Below, piece by piece: positions 49,031 through 57,971 of a stretch of 64,000 bases of DNA; the stretch's first letter is position 1, and each line of letters opens with the position of its first letter. The stretch lies in the NCBI RefSeq assembly GCF_002499975.2, contig NZ_CP052766.1:2480001-2544000 (forward strand), read 5' to 3'. The notes beneath the pieces were generated by a model. It saw nothing but the letters and a program-made list of their open reading frames with translations, did not search any database and was not told where the DNA came from. The DNA is from Alteromonas pelagimontana. Lineage in GTDB: Bacteria > Pseudomonadota > Gammaproteobacteria > Enterobacterales > Alteromonadaceae. Both the position numbers and the translations under genes were made by a program.

Positions 49031-49156
49031 GCTTAATAGTGGCCCAAACCTGCTCAAAAGAAAAGCTTTCTCTGTTTTTATGTACAATAACCAATCGCTA
49101 CGCAAAAGGTAATATTGCCAAGACGCCATCGAACATCACAATGGCCACTATTAAGC
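49031..49156. repeat. 126-bp segment bounded by a perfect 14-bp inverted repeat
   Basis: GCTTAATAGTGGCC at 49031-49044 is exactly repeated in reverse complement at 49143-49156. The interior has no gene. It fills the gap between glgA and the sensor kinase. A local hairpin (GGTTTGG/CCAAACC, 49025-49050) overlaps the left arm. Possible MITE relic or mRNA structure after glgA. Confidence 0.55.
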
Positions 49157-49160
49157 TTTT

Positions 49161-50591
49161 CTATTGATCCATGGCTTGTTTATATAACGCGCTATATTCT
49201 TCTGCAGCTCTATCCCAGGTAAAACGGGTTCGCATCCCTCTTTCCTGCATCTCTCTGAAGTTTTCCGGGTGCTCGTAATAAAACAGCAGTGCCCGGCGAA
49301 CACAGGATAACAGTGCAGCTGGATAGGGAGGTTCAAAGGCAAAGCCTGTGGCGTTAGCGGGATCTTGCTGTTGATCTATAACCGTATCTTTCAGTCCACC
49401 TACAGCACGAACGACAGGAATAGTGCCATAAGCGAGACTATACATTTGATTAAGCCCACATGGTTCGAACTGAGACGGCATCAGGAAAAAATCCGCGCCC
49501 GCTTCAACTAAATGAGCATGTTCCGTACTAAAACCGTTAATAAAGGCAAACTTCTCTGCATTTTTCTGCGCAAACTCACCCAAATCCATACAAACTTTAG
49601 GATCGCCTGTACCCACGATTACCATCTGAATATTATGGTGCATCAGTTCGTCCAGAATCGGTAACAGGTAACCAAATCCTTTTTGTTCGGTTAAGCGGCA
49701 AACCATGCCAAACAAGGGCACATTTTCCCGTTCAGGCAGGCCACTTTTGCTTTGCAATACGCGTTTGCAGGTCTTTTTCCCATAGATATTATCGACACTG
49801 AAATTTTCCGGCAGGTATGGATCGTCAGAAGGATCCCACTGCCCATAATCACAGCCGTTTAATATACCGCTTAAATCCCCCTGTCGCGACACCAGTCGTT
49901 CGTGTAAACCGTGGCTACCTAAATCAGTAAGGAGTTCCTGTGCGTAGTTTGGACTGACGGTAGTAATTTTATTCGCAAAATTGATACCGGTTTGCAGCAT
50001 ATTGATATAGCCGCCATGAACCTGCGCAAGAATACCGGGGTGGTGGCGTAAAAACGGGATGTCATCAAGCTTGTGCACACCTTGGAAAGCAGCGTTGTGC
50101 AGCGTAAAAACCGTTTTAGTCTCAGTGAAAAAGCCAGAGCGTTCGTAAGTCATCAAATAGGGCAACATAGCAGTGTGCCAATCGTGGCAGTGGATAATAT
50201 CAGCCTGATAACTTAAAGCCTGCAGCGTAGTCAGCACTGCTCCCGCGAAAAAGCTAAAGCGCTCGCCATTGTCGGAGTATGCTTCATAAGCGTTGCTGTA
50301 AAGGCCATCGCGAGCAAAATACTCCGGATAATCAACAAAATAAACATCAATGCCATTCCAGTTTAACTGCTTAATGGCAAATGGGTAAACCTGGCTTTCT
50401 GTGAATACCGTTTGCTGCGAACAGGCATCGGCCAGCGCGTATTGTTCAGCAATTGCCTTGTAATAGGGCATGATAATAACAACTTCATGACCAGCGGCTT
50501 TTAGTGCCAGCGGCAGCGCCTTTCCTACATCGGCAAGGCCACCGGTTTTTACAAGATCTTCCACTTCTGATATGGCAAACACAATTTTCAC
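49161..50591 (-). CDS. glgA: Glycogen synthase (ADP-glucose type)
   Basis: A GT5 glycogen synthase extending alpha-1,4-glucan from ADP-glucose. I choose the GTG at 50591 (protein MKIVFAISEVEDLVKTGGLADVG, 476 residues; E. coli 477) because AAAGGTGAT lies directly upstream; the longer frame from 50639 adds 16 atypical residues. Visible: KTGGLADV (ADP-glucose loop), HCHDWHTAMLPYL, and the C-terminal EXXG-type region PSQFEPCGLNQMYSLAYGTIPVVR. No other glg gene is in view, so the pathway is split on the chromosome. Confidence 0.95.
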   Translation of the reverse strand: MKIVFAISEVEDLVKTGGLADVGKALPLALKAAGHEVVIIMPYYKAIAEQYALADACSQQTVFTESQVYPFAIKQLNWNGIDVYFVDYPEYFARDGLYSNAYEAYSDNGERFSFFAGAVLTTLQALSYQADIIHCHDWHTAMLPYLMTYERSGFFTETKTVFTLHNAAFQGVHKLDDIPFLRHHPGILAQVHGGYINMLQTGINFANKITTVSPNYAQELLTDLGSHGLHERLVSRQGDLSGILNGCDYGQWDPSDDPYLPENFSVDNIYGKKTCKRVLQSKSGLPERENVPLFGMVCRLTEQKGFGYLLPILDELMHHNIQMVIVGTGDPKVCMDLGEFAQKNAEKFAFINGFSTEHAHLVEAGADFFLMPSQFEPCGLNQMYSLAYGTIPVVRAVGGLKDTVIDQQQDPANATGFAFEPPYPAALLSCVRRALLFYYEHPENFREMQERGMRTRFTWDRAAEEYSALYKQAMDQ

Positions 50592-50703
50592 AGCATCACC
50601 TTTAATACGAGCGTTCATGTCCACGGCAGACAAACGCATAGTGCCTTGTCTGCTGCGTAGAGGAATGAGCTAAACATTATCATAGCGCTGGGTACCTGCG
50701 CTA

Positions 50704-51792
50704 TTAAGATAACGCCAAATAAACCGTAAACTGCGTATTTTGCGCCAGCGTGTGCACTCGTGGGAACGTTTCCGACAGCAAGCCGGGGTAAGGCAGAAAG
50801 CGGTTAGCCACCATCTGCAGTGTTCCCTTAGGTTTGAGGAGCCGCTTAGCATCGGTGATAAATCGTTTAGTGACACTGTAATCGGTTTTCACGCCGGTGT
50901 GAAAAGGGGGATTCGTTATAATGTGTGAAAAGAGTTCTTCAACACCAAGTAAACCGTTTGCTGCAATGAGATCCGCCGTTTGGCCGTTGGCATTTAAGGT
51001 TTTTGCGGTCGCGTACAGCGCCAATGCGTTGACATCAAGAAAGGTCACTTTCAGATGTGGGTACTGCTTGAGCAGGTAACTGCCTACCACTCCGGCGCCA
51101 CAGGCGAAGTCGAGCACGTGGCCGCGCAAGGTTGAAGAGGCTTTTTCAATCAGGATCTGCGTGCCATTATCTAATTCGCCATGGCTAAATACGCCTGGCA
51201 CAGACACTACCTGCCACTGATCGTCGCCTATTTCGTAGGTCCGTTCGTCCAGCCATTCTTCGCTTTCAAAAGCAGGGAAGTCTTCATTTACCGAGCATGT
51301 AATAAGACTGCAATGACGAGCAGAATCAACCTTGTTGGTCTGCCCGTATTTGTCCATCAGCTTACCGGCGCTTTTAATGCCGCCTTTATTTTCTCCTACC
51401 ACGTGAATGCGCCCGGTGGGAAGCACTGCGCCGGCGGCCATCTGTAACAGCATCTGTAAATGTGCTTTAGACTTGGGCATAACAACCATAACATCTGTAT
51501 AAACGTTATGTTCAGAAAGAAAAGGAGCAAAGGTATGTAAGTGTTCGCCAACTTTTTGAGTGACAGAAAAGCCGTCTTTTTGCTGTACTACATCACGGCT
51601 ATCAAACGACGCTGTCGAAATAACGCGCACGCTCTCTGAAAATACATCAAAGTATTGATGCATAACTGCAAGTTCGCGATGCGCCAGTTGTTCGGTGAAG
51701 TAAGCGTCGGCAGGGTTGATAAGTAACCACTTGCCTTGTTCAAAAAGCTCGATATTCCGTTCTAACAACTGGCTTTGCGGAGAAAGAATCAT
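50704..51792 (-). CDS. rsmC: 16S rRNA (guanine1207-N2)-methyltransferase RsmC
   Basis: A 362-residue two-domain methyltransferase (E. coli 343). The N-terminal half is the degenerate copy that supports folding; the C-terminal half has SAM motif I ([16 protein letters not shown]) and catalytic motif IV (ITNPPFHTG). It methylates G1207 of 16S rRNA in the assembled 30S subunit. Overlaps trmB by four bases (ATGA), so the two are coupled. Confidence 0.93.
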   Translation of the reverse strand: MILSPQSQLLERNIELFEQGKWLLINPADAYFTEQLAHRELAVMHQYFDVFSESVRVISTASFDSRDVVQQKDGFSVTQKVGEHLHTFAPFLSEHNVYTDVMVVMPKSKAHLQMLLQMAAGAVLPTGRIHVVGENKGGIKSAGKLMDKYGQTNKVDSARHCSLITCSVNEDFPAFESEEWLDERTYEIGDDQWQVVSVPGVFSHGELDNGTQILIEKASSTLRGHVLDFACGAGVVGSYLLKQYPHLKVTFLDVNALALYATAKTLNANGQTADLIAANGLLGVEELFSHIITNPPFHTGVKTDYSVTKRFITDAKRLLKPKGTLQMVANRFLPYPGLLSETFPRVHTLAQNTQFTVYLALS

Positions 51793-52508
51793 GCAACACG
51801 CTCGTAAATTAAATCCCAGACGCCGTGGCCCAATTTCTGGCCTCGGGTTTCAAATTTGGTAATTGGCCGATAATCAGGACGAGGCACAAAATGTCCTTCT
51901 TCGGCCGTATTCCGGTAACCTTCTGCCTGATCCATAACCTCCGCCATATGTTCAGCGTAAGCTTCCCAGTCAGTAGCCATATGGAAATGCCCGCCGACGG
52001 CAAGCTTTGAGCGCACCAGTTGAACAAATTCGGGCTGTACAATGCGTCGCTTATGATGGCGGGTCTTATGCCATGGGTCAGGAAAATAAAGCTGCAATCT
52101 TGCTAAGCTGCCATCCGGGATCATGTTTTTCAACACTTCCACTGCATCATGTTCCATGGCTCGCAAGTTGGTAAGACCAAGTTCGCCAGCGTCACCAAGA
52201 CACGCACCCACGCCAGGCCGATGTACTTCAATTCCAAAGAAGTCTTTCGCGCGGTCGCTATCTGCCATTTCAACGAGAGATTTACCCATACCAAAGCCGA
52301 TTTCCAGCACGACAGGCGCGCTACGCCCGTAAAGTTCGGCAAAGTTCAGCTCCGCGTCTGCGTACTCTACGCCCATTGTGGGCCAGTAGGCCTCCAGCGC
52401 TTTGGTTTGGCCATTGGTTAAGCGACCTTCACGTTTAACGAAGCTTTTCACTTTACTGATATAGACGCCAGCTGCTTCAGCTTCAGCCTGATTTTTAAAT
52501 TGACCCAT
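51789..52508 (-). CDS. trmB: tRNA (guanine46-N7)-methyltransferase TrmB
   Basis: A 239-residue Rossmann-fold enzyme making m7G46 in tRNA variable loops. SAM motif [32 protein letters not shown], the catalytic [15 protein letters not shown] and the C-terminal [19 protein letters not shown] are all classic TrmB. Followed by rsmC with a four-base overlap. Confidence 0.97.
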   Translation of the reverse strand: MGQFKNQAEAEAAGVYISKVKSFVKREGRLTNGQTKALEAYWPTMGVEYADAELNFAELYGRSAPVVLEIGFGMGKSLVEMADSDRAKDFFGIEVHRPGVGACLGDAGELGLTNLRAMEHDAVEVLKNMIPDGSLARLQLYFPDPWHKTRHHKRRIVQPEFVQLVRSKLAVGGHFHMATDWEAYAEHMAEVMDQAEGYRNTAEEGHFVPRPDYRPITKFETRGQKLGHGVWDLIYERVA

Positions 52509-52604
52509 AGCGGTGCTCTATAGCCTGTTTTTTCTGGAGCGGCATTATCCAGTCTATGCTAAACAATGCAACGATTTGGTACAAAAGTAGCGCAATTCGC
52601 GTGT

Positions 52605-53303
52605 CTATGCATACATTTCTTTCAGCATCGCCGCAATTTCGGAGGGCTTTTCCAGAAGCGCCATATGACCGGCTCGATCAATTGGAAAAAAGGTTGCGCC
52701 AGGGAGGGAAGCTGCGACTTTTTGCACATCGCCAAAGGCCACAATTTCATCATCCTGAGCGGCAATAATATTCACAGGGAACGGCGCTTTTGCAATGGCA
52801 GAGGTTAAATCCGCGCGCGGTGTAGTGGCTGCGGTTTGGGCAAGCAGCGTGTTTCGGCCTAAGTCTTTGCCCATTTCCTGTATCACGCCGGTAACATCAG
52901 GATTTTTCTGATGTTCAGGATGAACAAACCGGTTCACATAGACTGGGCTTTCTGGCTTAAACTGACCTTTCTTTAACATGGTGATAAGCTGTCGTCTTCT
53001 AACCAGTTCTTGCTCATCTAATCCCTTTGGGTTGTAAGCAACCAGGGTGAGAGAAGCTACTTTTTCGACATTGCTGCAAGCCCACTGCGTAGCGATAAAC
53101 CCGCCCATGGAAAATCCTATCAGATGCACTTTTTCGCCATCCAGAACTCTATCGCCAGTCAGTGCCAGCATTTCTTCCAGCGTTCCTGCCCATTGCAATG
53201 GAACGTAACGACGCTGAACAATAGCAAGTTGCCGCCATACAGGCAGCCACACTCTCTCGTCGCACAGTGTGCCGGGTAAAAACAGTACCGGGTTCTGCGT
53301 CAT
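52605..53303 (-). CDS. Alpha/beta-fold hydrolase
   Basis: A 232-residue alpha/beta hydrolase. The start MTQNPVLFLPG at 53303 is chosen because GGAGG lies five bases upstream. Oxyanion segment LFLPGTLCDERVW, nucleophile elbow GFSMGGF (Ser), probable acid in AAQDDEIV and catalytic His in RAGHMALLEKP. Substrate unknown; relatives include BioH- and MenH-like esterases. Located between trmB and mutY, divergent from mutY. Confidence 0.85.
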   Translation of the reverse strand: MTQNPVLFLPGTLCDERVWLPVWRQLAIVQRRYVPLQWAGTLEEMLALTGDRVLDGEKVHLIGFSMGGFIATQWACSNVEKVASLTLVAYNPKGLDEQELVRRRQLITMLKKGQFKPESPVYVNRFVHPEHQKNPDVTGVIQEMGKDLGRNTLLAQTAATTPRADLTSAIAKAPFPVNIIAAQDDEIVAFGDVQKVAASLPGATFFPIDRAGHMALLEKPSEIAAMLKEMYA

Positions 53304-53396
53304 TGCGCCTCCAGTAAACACCTCATAGTTATGGATTGCATGCTATCATACCCCGCCTAAAGCTAACGATGTTTTCGTGGTATTGATAATCGTACA

Positions 53397-54437
53397 ATGA
53401 TAGATAATTTTGCTTCTCGCGTGCTGGCATGGTTTGACCAACACGGCCGTAAACACCTTCCCTGGCAACAGAATATTACGCCTTATGGCGTATGGGTGTC
53501 GGAAATCATGTTACAGCAAACTCAAGTGAGCACCGTGATCCCTTACTTCCAGAAGTTTATGCAAAGCTTTCCGAATGTTGGGGCGCTTGCGGCCGCGTCT
53601 CAGGACGAGGTGCTGCATCATTGGACGGGTTTGGGCTACTACGCCCGCGCCAGGAATTTGCATAAAGCGGCAAAAGTAGTAGTCGCAGAACTTGGCGGCG
53701 AGTTTCCTGTGGAAATTGAAAACGTCATGGCGCTGCCGGGAATCGGTCGCTCCACGGCTGGTGCCGTGCTGTCCCTTGCCTGTGGTCAAAGCCATCCGAT
53801 ACTGGATGGCAATGTTAAGCGCGTGCTTGCCCGATATTATGCTGTAGAGGGTTGGCCGGGACAAAAAACAGTAGAAAATACGCTGTGGCAATTTGCCGCT
53901 GAGCACACTCCGGATGAACGCTGCCATCGCTACACCCAGGCGATGATGGACCTGGGCGCGATGATTTGTACCCGCGGGAAGCCCGATTGTGACCACTGCC
54001 CGCTTCAGCAAGGCTGTTTGGCTTACGCGCAGGGGCGGCAAAGTGAGTTCCCCGGCAAAAAACCAAAAAAGACATTACCTGTTCGCACCACTACAATGTT
54101 GGCGCTGTTTTATCAACGCCAGGTAATGCTGACTCAACGTCCGGCCACAGGTTTGTGGGGCGGTTTGTACGGTTTTGCTGAAACCACAAATACTGTTGAG
54201 CAGGCGGCTGATTCACTGAATATCCAAGACTACCATTTGCAGGAACTGACGCCGTTTCGCCATACGTTCAGCCATTTTCATCTGGATATTACACCTGTAT
54301 TGTTAATGGTCGAAGCACCAATGCGAAGAACAGTAGCGGAAAGTCAGCAGCGCTGGTTTTCTCTCGACGACCCTATTGAAGTTGGGCTGGCCGCACCCAC
54401 TAAAAAAATTATAAACGAAATTAAGCAAATGCTTTAA
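53397..54437 (+). CDS. mutY: Adenine DNA glycosylase MutY
   Basis: A 346-residue base-excision repair enzyme removing adenine opposite 8-oxoguanine. Helix-hairpin-helix and catalytic Asp region ([31 protein letters not shown]), the substrate loop [16 protein letters not shown], the [4Fe-4S] cysteines in [17 protein letters not shown], and a C-terminal Nudix-like 8-oxoG-sensing domain ([22 protein letters not shown]). Followed by yggX, the usual partner. Confidence 0.97.
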   Translation: MIDNFASRVLAWFDQHGRKHLPWQQNITPYGVWVSEIMLQQTQVSTVIPYFQKFMQSFPNVGALAAASQDEVLHHWTGLGYYARARNLHKAAKVVVAELGGEFPVEIENVMALPGIGRSTAGAVLSLACGQSHPILDGNVKRVLARYYAVEGWPGQKTVENTLWQFAAEHTPDERCHRYTQAMMDLGAMICTRGKPDCDHCPLQQGCLAYAQGRQSEFPGKKPKKTLPVRTTTMLALFYQRQVMLTQRPATGLWGGLYGFAETTNTVEQAADSLNIQDYHLQELTPFRHTFSHFHLDITPVLLMVEAPMRRTVAESQQRWFSLDDPIEVGLAAPTKKIINEIKQML

Positions 54438-54467
54438 GCTAGAAAACAAAGCAGAGGAAAAGTATTC

Positions 54468-54740
54468 ATGAGTAGAACCGTATATTGCCAACATCTCAAA
54501 AAAGACGCTGACGGACTTGATTTTCAGCTGTACCCCGGAGAACTGGGTAAGCGTATTTACGACAATATTTCTAAAGAAGCATGGGCCGACTGGCAAAAAA
54601 AGCAAACCATGCTAATAAACGAAAATAAACTGAATATGATGGAGCCGGAAGCAAGAAAATTTCTTGAAGAAAAAATGGCTGCGTTTTTGTTTGAAGGTGA
54701 GCAACCGTCGATTGAAGGCTATGTTCCGCCGAAAAAATAA
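54468..54740 (+). CDS. yggX: Fe(2+)-trafficking protein YggX
   Basis: A 90-residue protein (E. coli 91) protecting iron-sulfur clusters from oxidation. Signatures: [46 protein letters not shown] and [14 protein letters not shown]. The conserved Cys7 is present. GAGGAAAAG precedes the ATG. Co-transcribed with mutY, which itself carries an Fe-S cluster. Confidence 0.96.
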   Translation: MSRTVYCQHLKKDADGLDFQLYPGELGKRIYDNISKEAWADWQKKQTMLINENKLNMMEPEARKFLEEKMAAFLFEGEQPSIEGYVPPKK

Positions 54741-54799
54741 TCGATTATCATCGTTTTGAACAAAGTATGCGCAATCGAAAAAAATTCTTAGAAAAACGG

Positions 54800-54830
54800 T
54801 TGACTTAAGACACGTAAATCCGTTTAATAC
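54800..54830 (+). promoter_or_regulatory. Sigma-70-type promoter of tRNA-Phe
   Basis: TTGACT at 54800-54805 and TTTAAT at 54823-54828 (17-base spacer) or TAATAC at 54825-54830 (19-base spacer), followed by GC-rich sequence and the tRNA about 50 bases on. Confidence 0.6.
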
Positions 54831-54881
54831 GCACCCACAGCGCAACAGGTGCTAGCGCATCATAAAGTGCTAAACAGTTTT

Positions 54882-54957
54882 GCCTCGATAGCTCAGTTGG
54901 TAGAGCAGCGGATTGAAAATCCGCGTGTCCCTGGTTCGATCCCGGGTCGAGGCACCA
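54882..54957 (+). tRNA. tRNA-Phe (anticodon GAA)
   Basis: A 76-base gene with acceptor stem GCCTCGA/TCGAGGC, D-arm AGCTCAGTTGGTAGAGC, anticodon stem-loop GCGGATTGAAAATCCGC reading GAA, T-arm with GGTTCGATCCC and encoded ACCA 3' end. A rho-independent terminator follows. The DNA after it is accessory, as often seen at tRNA genes. Confidence 0.97.
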
Positions 54958-54966
54958 TTACTTAAG

Positions 54967-54996
54967 AGCCCTGCAAGCAATTGCGGGGCTTTTTTG
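54967..54996 (+). terminator. Terminator after tRNA-Phe
   Basis: A 10-bp stem AGCCCTGCAA/TTGCGGGGCT with one wobble pair (54967-54976 with 54981-54990), 4-base loop and a T-run. Confidence 0.9.
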
Positions 54997-55046
54997 TATC
55001 TGTCAGCCAGTCCCGAGTTTCCACATAAATCCGGTTTTTCCAAAAA

Positions 55047-55274
55047 CTATTTAGAAAATTTTACCTTAATTGGCAACAATCTATAGTTTCGGATAGTTGC
55101 TACTTGTTCAGAAGAGCGATCGAACTGACGATGACGCAACCCCAACAACGCCTGCTGTAAGGTGAGAATAAGTGTTTCCTTTTGCACCAGTTTCGCCTGC
55201 ATTTGCAACACCATCTGTTGGAGTGTTTGCTGGTCGTCGGGCAAGGTGTTCGTCGTCGTTTTCATGCTGAGCAC
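55047..55274 (-). pseudogene. IS66 transposase TnpC, N-terminal stump
   Basis: The first residues match the coiled-coil and zinc-finger-adjacent start of IS66 transposases: TLPDDQQTLQQMVLQMQAKL and GLRHRQFDRSSEQV. After SSEQV the sequence becomes unrelated and ends after 75 codons, whereas a full TnpC has about 500. The DDE catalytic domain is gone. Confidence 0.75.
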
Positions 55275-55327
55275 GGTACCATCAAATACAGGTTAACACG
55301 CTGATTTAGTATGTTTTTTGTTGTCTT

Positions 55328-55675
55328 TCACCCTGCGTTTTTTGGGGCGTTGCGATGGGCAGGCGGTCGCCAATCTACGCCTTCAAGTAGTAAGGATAAT
55401 TGGGCGTGTGTTAAATGCACTGCACCGGATCGAGCAGCAGGCCAAACGAACTAATCTTGCTCCAATCGCTTATAGTACATGCACAATCCTTGGCCATCCC
55501 ACCAGAGTAATTTTATCTTGTCACCACGACGTCCTCGAAATACAAACACTTGGCCTGCAAACGGATTTTTATTCAACATATGTTGCACTAACGCTGATAA
55601 ACCATCGAAGCCTTTACGCGTATCGCTGTGGCCGGCACAAAGCCAGATGCGCAGGTCGTGAGATAAGGTAATCAT
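55328..55675 (-). pseudogene. IS66 accessory protein TnpB with in-frame amber stop
   Basis: Read through the TAG at 55451-55453 the frame is 115 residues, the standard TnpB length: IWLCAGHSDTRKGFDGLSAL, FVFRGRRGDKIKLLWWDGQG, then after the stop FVWPAARSGAVHL and LLLEGVDWRPPAHRN. The stop replaces a residue just before the conserved FxWP. Confidence 0.85.
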
Positions 55676-56043
55676 AATAACGCCGACAATAATAGACGTA
55701 CTAGTTGCTCGTCGGCATGAGCCACTGTCAGACGATGCCCCGTGGTAAGCTCTACGGTAATCGTAGTGGAAGCTGGAGCAGGTTGTTTGGGTGGTGACGG
55801 GATAACCGGCAAAAACGCAGTGGGCTCCTCTTTGTGCAGTAACAACTGCATGCCCCTTGCAACGCGTACCCAGCGAGACTGCCCCTTTTTCACTTCACGT
55901 TTTCAGCGAAACACCTGGTTAGTATTAATGCTATTTTCTCTGGCAATCAGCGACACTGAACGAAAAGAAATGGCGGCTTGGTTGACGATATTCATCTTCC
56001 ATTGGGGACTGAACGTTCGCCGACCCGCTACATCAACTTTCAT
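55672..56043 (-). pseudogene. IS66 accessory protein TnpA with in-frame stop
   Basis: From ATG 56043 the frame reads GRRTFSPQWKMNIVNQA and SLIARENSINTNQVFR, then TGA where IS66 TnpA has the Trp of VFRWR, then KREVKKGQSRW and the proline-rich C-terminus ending in TVELTTGHRLTV. Total 123 codons, full length apart from the stop. Confidence 0.8.
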
Positions 56044-56128
56044 ACCCAACGATTAAGGTTCTGTTTTAGATTGGCTATTTCAATAGCATGCCCGATCTAA
56101 CACTGGACTAAAGATGTGTTGCCCGTAC

Positions 56129-56374
56129 GCTTGTGAAATTACTAGAATAGACCGTGTACTTATTACACCAAAGGAAGTGCAACTGTCGACTACATTGCAA
56201 GAGCTCGTTTAGCGCTTACGCGCAGAATTGGCTAAACAGAAAGTGCAAGCGTATGGTCGAGCTTTTGAATTAAAAATTGGGATGCTATTTGAGGCCGATA
56301 TTATGTTAGAGCAGCGCACATTGGTTGAATGGTTGATAGAGCCAATTTATGGTCTAAAAGCACGAGTTAATTAG
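56129..56374 (+). pseudogene. C-terminal stump of a HlyD-family bacteriocin export adaptor (CvaA/RaxA-like)
   Basis: The frame reads EITRIDRVLITPKEV, STTLQELV, a TAG stop at 56210, then RLRAELAKQKVQAYGRAFEL and GMLFEADIMLEQRTLVEWLIEPIYGL before TAG at 56372. The block GM..EADI.LE.R.L.EWL.EPIY is the typical C-terminus of CvaA/RaxA membrane-fusion proteins that work with peptidase-containing ABC exporters of double-glycine peptides. The N-terminal three quarters are missing, replaced by the IS66 relic. It is followed 191 bases later by the double-glycine peptide gene. Confidence 0.8.
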
Positions 56375-56565
56375 AGATATATATAAGAATTTTTCTAGCA
56401 GGGGAATACAAAAAAAGCTTCGTTAGAAAATAAGAGTGGCTGTCTTCGGTCTACTGTAGCGTTAATAAACTGAAGTCAGCTTAATTAAACAATATCAGTT
56501 AAGATAGAAAATCACAACTCAATATTTTTTATAACACAATAGTCGAACAGATGGAGTGAAGTAGT

Positions 56566-56706
56566 ATGCGCGAACTAAATGTGAATGAAATAAAACAAGT
56601 CAGTGGCGGTAGCAGGATGGTTAGGTTTTTTAGATGGGCTGCTATGGAGGGAGCTTGGAGTGGTGGCGGTAATAATCGTTACGGTGCTTATGGCTGGAGA
56701 CCTTAA
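56566..56706 (+). CDS. Putative class II microcin/bacteriocin precursor with double-glycine leader
   Basis: A 46-residue ORF. Leader MRELNVNEIKQVSGG is a textbook double-glycine leader (M-R-E-L-x-x-x-E-I-x-x-V-S-G-G) cut after Gly15 by C39 peptidase exporters. The 31-residue core (Ser16-Pro46) has five Arg and one Glu (net about +4), three Trp (24, 31, 44), six Gly including GGG at 33-35, a cationic-aromatic start RMVRFFRW, and no Cys. GGAG at 56553-56556 is nine bases before the ATG. Neighbours are the export-adaptor stump upstream and a CPBP membrane protein downstream. The DNA here is AT-rich compared with flanking core genes. The precise peptide family is not recognised; product and activity are inferred. 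Confidence 0.8.
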   Translation: MRELNVNEIKQVSGGSRMVRFFRWAAMEGAWSGGGNNRYGAYGWRP

Positions 56707-56740
56707 TTTCGGTAAAACGATTAAATCAGTAAGCTAGTAG

Positions 56741-56779
56741 AATAGACGTGGTCGGTCTTAGTTGCTACGTCTATTTTGT
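56741..56779 (+). terminator. Terminator after the peptide gene
   Basis: A perfect 9-bp stem AATAGACGT/ACGTCTATT (56741-56749 with 56767-56775), 17-base loop and a short T-run. It separates the peptide mRNA from the CPBP gene. Confidence 0.65.
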
Positions 56780-56917
56780 TACAATAATTAGAATAACACA
56801 TAAACATTATATGTTATTTTTAGATGTATTTTCAGTTATCAATCCATTTCTCGATTTACTGAAATGCGTAAATAAATACTTATTTTTAATCTTAATAAAT
56901 TTTAACAGAGTCTAAAG

Positions 56918-57664
56918 TTGAAACAATTTTCTTATGATAATATCAGCTATTTAGAGAAAAGTTCTTACGCGTGCTTGTCTATGTTGGGATGGTGCTTCAC
57001 TCTTAGTTTTTTTCCTCTAACAATTTTTAGTTTTGTCATGTCAGTAGTGCTAGCCATCAACGGGTATAATATTTATGAGGAGAAGAATCCTCAGATCGAA
57101 ATCATGATAGCTTTGGGAGCATCTATTTTATCTCCATTGTTATTTTATCCTCTTCTTAAATATGTGGTCGGTTCTCGGAGCTTCATAGGATTATTACGAT
57201 ATTTAGGGTTTAAAAAAGTAAGTTTGATCCTGTTGCTGTTAGTAGTTATTTCAACAGTTTTATTTGAGTTTCTTTGCGATATATCTATTTATATTTACGA
57301 TCTTCCAATCGAATTCCTGACGCTCGAAATGAAAATTTTCGCAAACTCATTTAAAAATACAGCTTTAGTTATATTGGCTTGTTGCGTCATTGCTCCAACA
57401 ATGGAGGAAATGATATTTCGCGGCTGGTTATTTCGAGGTTTGATCAATAAGGGGCTGTCTAGTATGGCTACAGTGGGAGTTACAAGTATTTTATTTACGT
57501 TATTTCATTTCCAATACCAAGATGCAATATCGTTAATTTTTATTCTACTTTATAGCTTGCTTTTAGGAGTTTTAAGACTAAAAACCGCTAATGTAAGTTA
57601 TACGGTTATTGCGCATATTACTTCTAATAGTTACGTTATTTTTGCTCCTCTTTGGTTTGGTTAG
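56918..57664 (+). CDS. CPBP (CAAX protease/Abi) family membrane protein, candidate immunity protein
   Basis: A 248-residue protein with about seven or eight hydrophobic helices. The C-terminal CPBP domain holds motif 1 APTMEEMIFRGWLFRGL (Glu-Glu and Arg), motif 2 LFTLFHFQY (His) and a final His in AHITSN, the intramembrane metalloprotease residues. Family members near bacteriocin genes often give self-immunity. Start is TTG 56918 (MKQFSYDN); the ribosome site is weak. AT-rich, unlike the flanking core. Proximity to the double-glycine peptide makes immunity the favoured role, but a protease modifying another target remains possible. Confidence 0.85.
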   Translation: MKQFSYDNISYLEKSSYACLSMLGWCFTLSFFPLTIFSFVMSVVLAINGYNIYEEKNPQIEIMIALGASILSPLLFYPLLKYVVGSRSFIGLLRYLGFKKVSLILLLLVVISTVLFEFLCDISIYIYDLPIEFLTLEMKIFANSFKNTALVILACCVIAPTMEEMIFRGWLFRGLINKGLSSMATVGVTSILFTLFHFQYQDAISLIFILLYSLLLGVLRLKTANVSYTVIAHITSNSYVIFAPLWFG

Positions 57665-57776
57665 GCGGAGGTGTGGACACTATATCTTAGTTCTTGATTT
57701 TGTAAACGATAGGGTTGGATTGGTTAAATCACCAGTTATCCCCTCCTACGGTAGTCTGCGCGGCATTCTGTATTGA

Positions 57777-57971
57777 TATATCGTTCAGCATGAAGTACTC
57801 ATTCAGCTTGAGCTCTCTCGCTTGCTGACAAAGCAAGTGCGACCGATGCAGCTTCTCCAGCAATTACCAAAGGAAAGCCTGGACTGGCCACCGAGATGGA
57901 CCATCTGGCAGCGGGACGATGAGTTTGTTGAAGAGGCTCTGGGAGTGGCGGGCAATACGCGGTATTTCTAA
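57777..57971 (+). pseudogene. Unidentified C-terminal gene fragment
   Basis: An open frame without a start codon between a TGA at 57774 and TAA at 57969 reads like natural protein: QHEVLIQLELSRLLTKQV, QLLQQLPKESLDWPPRW, RDDEFVEEALGVAGNTRYF. I do not recognise the family. It probably marks a gene cut at the right edge of the accessory island. The rest of 57665-58117 shows nothing I can support; minus-strand frames there are shadows. Confidence 0.45.

Larger units (their letters stand above)
55047..56106 (-). mobile_element. IS66-family insertion sequence relic
   Basis: The minus strand carries, in IS66 order, tnpA (56043-55672), tnpB (55675-55328, overlapping by ATGA) and the first 60 or so codons of tnpC (55274-55047). 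tnpA and tnpB each contain an in-frame stop and most of tnpC is deleted, so the element is dead. Its upstream end is probably near 56090-56106; the other end is lost. Neither terminal repeat nor target duplication can be assigned with confidence. It truncates the adaptor gene relic that follows. Confidence 0.8.
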
